Below, one piece after another: positions 59,163-64,000 of a stretch of 64,000 nt of DNA. Position numbers and translations under genes: made by a program. The DNA is taken from the NCBI GenBank assembly GCA_029817715.1, contig JARUPY010000190.1:4526001-4590000 (forward strand), given 5' to 3'. The DNA comes from Melastoma dodecandrum (lineage: Eukaryota; Streptophyta; Magnoliopsida; Myrtales; Melastomataceae). Numbering within the stretch: position 1 is the first letter of the stretch; each line of letters starts with the position of its first letter. A model generated the notes under the pieces. That model was not told the DNA's origin. It saw only the letters and a program-made list of their open reading frames with translations, and made no database searches.

Positions 59163-61696
59163 TCCCACCCAAAACTCGTACAATCCCAATCCCACAACCA
59201 CAAAACCCCCGCCCGACCCCTCCACAAATCCCAGAAACTTCGAGAGACAAAAGCCCCCCCCCCCTCTCACTCAAAGCAGCAGCAACCTTTTGCACCGACC
59301 ACAGACCACAAACGCCACCATTCAATCACACTCCCTCTCCTCGTTGGACCACAATGACACTCCCCCACTGGAGTTAAACTAATGACAATAACTCCTCCCC
59401 CCAACCAAAAATCGGGCAATACGTCCGTTCTGTCAAATTGATAATTAATTTTGGACCATTCTGTCCTTCGGACAAGCTGATTGTATATTATTTTTTCCCT
59501 TCGCGTGCGTGTTGTCGTTGTCGTAAATCGGACCGTTAGGGAATAACTTAGTACTTACGTTAAAATTTTGGTACGCGAAGCGAATGGTTTTTACCGAGCT
59601 GACAGAATAATCGGATCGTATTATTCTCCACGAATATATATAAACAGTCCCCCGTCCAGAGGGAGGTCAGAGGTCGTCAAAAAAATATTTTATAAAAAAA
59701 AATTAAAAAAATTCGTCAAATAATACCCTTAAATTAAAATAAAAAATATTAAATAAAAAGTCAAAAACTCTTTGGCGTTAAACTCGAATTCTCTAACTTT
59801 CTTGGATATACACCATGTTAGAAATAGGGAACTTCTTACGCATTTAAATTCGATATTTTGATGTAAAAATAAGTTTTAAATTATTCATATGTCATATTCT
59901 TGGGAGGAGGAAACGGGTAAAAGAGAATAGGTCAAAAAATATTATTAAAATAAGACATGATTTTAAATTTAAAGAACTTTAATCGGTCAATTTTAAAAAT
60001 TTACATGGCAAGAATATGATGTGACAAGCGTCAGTTTGTACAGGCTTTCACGTGAACACCCCTTGCCCTCTTGACTAATAAATTAAAGAGAAAACACAAA
60101 TCCTTTTTTAACTTTTTCTTTTACACCGCGGACGAGGGAATTATTGCAAAAGTAATTCCCCGCGACATCCGCCGCGGGGACAGGGGGAGGCGCCAAAAAG
60201 ACAAAAAAGAAATGGCTGCAGAATTTTTTATGCAAGACACATCCATTTTGGATAATATTGTTGGTAATTTGTTTGGAATACATATTCTTAGATATCTATA
60301 TATAAAGGTCAAAAAAATATTTTAACTAAAAAAATCAATAGTCGTGTTTTTTTTCTGGGTAGGGGGATGTTGTAAGTAAAATTAGTTGAAAGAATGGAAA
60401 CAGAGGGACAGCTGGCCGACCCCACAACCCTCCCCCCCCGGGTTCGCGGCCGTAACGGTGGGGGGAAGCTGTAAGATTTGGTCCCCAATCAACTCCCTCC
60501 AACCAGCTATGTTTCGAAATATTATTTGGAAATAGTTTTAAGATTTTAAAATAATACTTTATAATCGAATTTTATACATTCGATTTCATTCGTTTCGCTA
60601 TCCATTACTGTAAAAACGTTACGTGTCGGGTGGTAAACATTTTCTCCTCCAGGTGGACCAATGAGAGTTCAGCAAAGAGACGCGTAGGACAGGGATGAGC
60701 TGTCGACGCGTTTTCCGGGGGACCCACAGACCACATACACTCAAAGAGAATTAATTGGCGTTTTGTTTTTTAATAATTTTTTTACGAATTTTAGAATTTA
60801 TTAATTAATACTTTGAAATTCGCCTCCAATTTTGTGTCTTAAGAAAAAAAATCGACATTTTAAAAAATCGACTAATAAATTTAAAACAAGAACTTTTAAA
60901 TTTAAATTAGAATAGTGACTTGAAAGACTGATTATTTAATAGAGAAATTAGTATTTCAAAAGTCGATTTTTAAATTTTTTTAATTTAAAAATCGATCGGG
61001 CCGATTTCCTACTATATTCAAGTTAACCTTAGAAAGTTGGATTTTAAAGATCAACAAATTTTAAAATTAAAAACACTAATTTACAAAATATTTTAAGCTC
61101 GAAATAATTTTCTCTCTTTGCCACACCGACAGCGTCAGAGAGAGTGGACGGAGGACTCCTTCATTCTTTTTCTTTATTGAGAGAAATACACGTTTCTTAT
61201 CCCATCGAGAAAGAAAGACGCCCGACCTCAAACCGGAAGCATTTCAGACGAAGGCCAACGCTTCTTCGGCCGAAATAATTGTATTTACGTTAATTTGTAA
61301 AATATTTTCTTCGTTAAAATGTTAAGTTTTTCAAAATTTTTATTTTAGGATAGAAAAATCCTCGAATCGATCATATAATAGAAATTTTAAAAACTTGGTC
61401 TCTTAATAAACAAAATATTTTGCCCGCAACTATTGCTCGATGCTCATACGATGACATGACTTGATCGGCGCTACCGAAAACCACCACGCGGTGGCTGAGC
61501 TTGGAAGACCCGGGGCAAGCCATGTCCCCTGCTTTTCAAAAAAATTTACCTCGGAAATATTTTTATTTTTTAATTATTTTTTTAATTTATATGTTATTTT
61601 AATTTGACCCTTCAAAATTTCTAAAACTTAAGCTAATTTTCCCACCGCGAGGGCTTTTGGATCGTCTAAAAACTCTCACATAAGCCATTTTTTATA
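59163..61696. other. AT-rich intergenic region
   Basis: About 2.5 kb without a recognised gene. The first part, to about 59400, is the promoter and 5'UTR of the NDL gene. A GC-rich hairpin-like stretch lies near 60156-60182, and polyC tracts near 59247-59259 and 60431-60440. Confidence 0.5.
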
Positions 61697-62280
61697 GGCA
61701 AAATATACGTTTATGGCCTCAACTTTGAGCCAACTTTTTGTTTGGTCATTAACTTAGTTTATTATATAATTATGTCACAAATTTTTTTTATTTTATTTTG
61801 ATTTTGGCCAATCATGAATTTCTTCTAACCAAAGCCAAACAAAGTCTTAATATAGTCAGACATGTGTCCTATAACAGTGGAGTTTCGACATCTCATTCAT
61901 TCATCTCATAATCCACTTTATCCGTAATAGTCGCCCCTTAATAGAACATCATCCGACCTTCATCGATTTTTCATATTTTTTAATAACATCAGTAACTATC
62001 GTTAACTTCGGCTTCCAATTCACTTGTCCATCAAAATTTTATAATAAGAAAAAAAATGAAAGGTTTGAATATTATTTCATATTTTTAAATTTTTTTTTTT
62101 CTTTTTAGTCGATAAATGAAAATTGTCTATTAAGGCCTATTTGACTTACGCACGATAAAATTCAAGATTGGTCAAAATCAAAATAAAAGTAAAAGTTGGT
62201 GACAAAATTATATAATAAACTAAGTTAATGACAAAACAGAAAATTGGGTCAAACTCGAGGACATAAATTGATATTTTACC
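61697..62280. mobile_element. Mutator-like MITE, copy B
   Basis: A 584-bp homologue of 41800-42364, in the same orientation. It starts GGCAAAATATACG and ends GATATTTTACC. The exact 9-bp target duplication TTTTTTATA lies at 61688-61696 and 62281-62289. Terminal inverted repeats extend about 85 bp. No coding capacity. Confidence 0.9.
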
Positions 62281-62289
62281 TTTTTTATA

Positions 62290-62972
62290 AGAAGAAACAA
62301 GATTCGTTATCTATTTTCATGTTTATTACTAAAAATAATTTTATATTTTCAGTTTTATAACAAGAAACGAAAATTAAAAACTGATCATGTTTCCGGGAGA
62401 AGACCATAAACTAGAGGTGATACACCTACCAAGTTGGCTAAAGGCGAATCGTATCGATCCAGGGATTCAACTCCAAACAATGTCTTGACATCAGGGTCCT
62501 TATCAGACAAACTATACAACGTCGGACTACTGGGACATCAGAAATTTCAATATGGCCGCGAGCTGAGCGACTGTGATCGACGGACGCCGCAGAAGTTTCC
62601 TGTACAAGGAAACTATCCCTACTTCAATAAATACAGAAACTACTCTATCTGCATCCCGAGCATTCGCAATAAATGAGTGATCTGGGATTATTACTCCGAT
62701 GCTGCATCCCCTGGAGACACTTCAGATAGGATGATTTGAGCAACAGAGAATAACAACAGGCGAAAACAGGAGCAACTGAAATTGATAGGGAGGGACTGCC
62801 ACGGATTCTTGTATCGTATCGGCATCAAAGAGGGAGAACTCGAGGAGGAAGCGATGAACAAGAGTGATTTCCCGTCGATGTTTGGTATAATCAAATCGCA
62901 GTCACGTAAGAAAAATCTTTGCAAAGTGTCTGTCAGTAACTCTTGGGAATTCCCCGAAAGGTCTGTCTGTAC
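62290..62972. other. region downstream of the DUF868 gene
   Basis: Probably 3'UTR of the DUF868 gene plus spacer. A plus-strand frame near 62434-62676 and one near 62782-63180 (antisense to DUF868) are not supported. Confidence 0.4.
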
Positions 62973-63881
62973 CTACTCGTTCTTCCACGCATGCAAAATC
63001 AAAATAAACCCAGTGCCCTGGCACTTGGAGTCCAGAAATCTCTCTCCTCGTTGGGAGAAAGACCAGGTCAACGAAATCGGTTCGGCGGAGCTCTGGTTAG
63101 ACCACAACTTATCGGCTGAAAAACTCGTCTTGAACATGAAAACGGCATCTCCGCCGGGTGAAGCGAACAGCCAGTCATGAACATCCCACAAGACTTCCAC
63201 TGCCAGTCCATCCACTATGATCGTGTGATTCCCCCGAAACTTCCACCGTAGCCGCTTGATCTGCATTACCGTCTTGCTATCAATCCGTAGCAACAAACAA
63301 GGATCATTCACCCCGGCTGTATCGCATTCGATCACCACGGCATGAACCCGACCCTCGTCGCAGAACTGCGCCTTGGTGGCGAACACCTTTTTCCCAAAGA
63401 TATGCTCTCGTTTCCCCACAAAAGTAGCACTCGAAGGAGACAAGGTGGCGTTCGTCTTCTTAAGAGCTTCCTTCCTCAAGTCACCGAGAAGGAGAATAAC
63501 GTGCCTGTCGACAACGACGGCAACATAGAACCCCTCCAAGGGCTCTGGCCCGGACCCGAATTTCGCCGACGAGAGGTCCCAATACAAGTCGACTTTACTT
63601 GAATACGCCTCCAAACTCTTGCACCCTTTCCTCTTGGAGAACAACCAGGGCTTTACATCGACTTTACAAAGGCACTGATTAGACGAATCTTCAATCCCGA
63701 CGCTAAGACCTTGACCCATCATGTGCTTACTCCATGTAAGCGTAATCAAACAACAAAGGCCCTTTAATCTACACCGATAAGAACAAGCGACCAGATTCTG
63801 AGCACTCCTGGCAGCACTTGAGGATGAAGAATCTGCGACCTGAACTCCATTCTCCCCGAAACAGGATGGGAAGTCTCTCAT
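62973..63881 (-). CDS. DUF868 family protein
   Basis: A single coding exon of 302 residues. The DUF868 hallmark start MRDFPSCFGENGVQVADSSSS is present, followed by NLVACSYRCRLKGLCCLITLTWSK, VDLYWDLSSAKFGSGPEP, GFYVAVVVD, KKVFATKAQF, LRIDSKTVMQIKRLRWKFRGN, VDGLAVEVLWDVHDWLF and a C-terminal segment ending GTGFILILHAWKNE. The family is plant-specific, rich in beta strands, and of unknown molecular function. The ATG at 63881 begins the conserved start. An acceptor (GGATTGCAG) lies about 30 bp upstream, so the 5'UTR is probably spliced, as in other family members. The gene runs towards the MITE copy B. Confidence 0.93.
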   Translation of the reverse strand: MRDFPSCFGENGVQVADSSSSSAARSAQNLVACSYRCRLKGLCCLITLTWSKHMMGQGLSVGIEDSSNQCLCKVDVKPWLFSKRKGCKSLEAYSSKVDLYWDLSSAKFGSGPEPLEGFYVAVVVDRHVILLLGDLRKEALKKTNATLSPSSATFVGKREHIFGKKVFATKAQFCDEGRVHAVVIECDTAGVNDPCLLLRIDSKTVMQIKRLRWKFRGNHTIIVDGLAVEVLWDVHDWLFASPGGDAVFMFKTSFSADKLWSNQSSAEPISLTWSFSQRGERFLDSKCQGTGFILILHAWKNE

Positions 63882-64000
63882 CCTTCGAACACAAACCCTC
63901 GGATTCTGCAATCCCAAGAGAAATTATACATACACATATCAACCGTCAAGAACATCCGCGGGCCTAAAATCAGCACAAGACCCACAAATCAGGAGGAGGA

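Noticed and set aside
60156..60182. GC-rich near-palindrome in AT-rich DNA
   Set aside because: Too short and imperfect to call a terminator, microRNA precursor or element end.
1..64000. tRNA, rRNA, CRISPR arrays, operons or prokaryotic mobile elements
   Set aside because: None was seen. Intron-split genes and LTR elements mark this as plant nuclear DNA.

Overview
The window is nuclear DNA of a flowering plant, most likely a eudicot. Its genes are split by short GT-AG introns, its intergenic DNA is AT-rich with microsatellites, and it carries Ty1/Copia LTR retrotransposons and small TIR elements. The protein set is plant-specific: an AHL transcription factor, a GRF-interacting factor, GDP-mannose epimerase, a myosin-binding DUF593 protein, and DUF1685 and DUF868 proteins. 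I cannot name the species. Exons were joined by hand from splice sites. In every gene called complete the exon lengths sum to a whole number of codons, but no transcript evidence was available.

Layout. 1-5.7 kb: an AHL gene (-) and a 60S ribosomal L18a-like membrane protein gene (+) lie head to head; a GIF/ANGUSTIFOLIA3-type coactivator (-) follows. 5.9-12.2 kb: a decayed Copia element (-), itself hit by a roughly 1-kb TIR element, sits about 190 bp upstream of the GIF start codon and separates the gene from its old promoter. 12.2-15.2 kb: microsatellite-rich DNA, probably the displaced GIF upstream region. 15.2-17.4 kb: a small secreted-protein gene (-) and an intronless peroxisomal enoyl-CoA isomerase (+). 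17.9-28.7 kb: a myosin-binding (GTD-binding) pseudogene (-), cut inside a coding exon by a 7.9-kb Copia element with an exact AGAAC target duplication. The leader of that Copia carries a Ty3/Gypsy-like retropepsin plus integrase-tail fragment.

29.6-41 kb holds housekeeping and stress genes: an ankyrin-PGG membrane protein (-), an Alba-domain protein (-), a DUF1685 protein (+), V-ATPase subunit F (-) and GDP-mannose 3,5-epimerase (-). 41.8-47 kb: two Mutator-like inverted-repeat elements flank an unidentified small gene (-) and TIM23 (-). 47.5-56.3 kb: an 18-exon TruD/PUS7 pseudouridine synthase (-) and EMC2 (+) lie head to head around a 412-bp shared promoter. 56.9-59.2 kb: an NDR/NDL-type protein (-). 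59.2-64 kb: AT-rich DNA with a second copy of the 41.8-kb element, then a DUF868 gene (-).

The intact genes do not form one pathway; this is an ordinary gene-rich plant segment. What stands out is how transposons have remodelled it: one gene destroyed, one promoter displaced, a chimeric retroelement, and a tandem duplication that copies a splice donor in frame.
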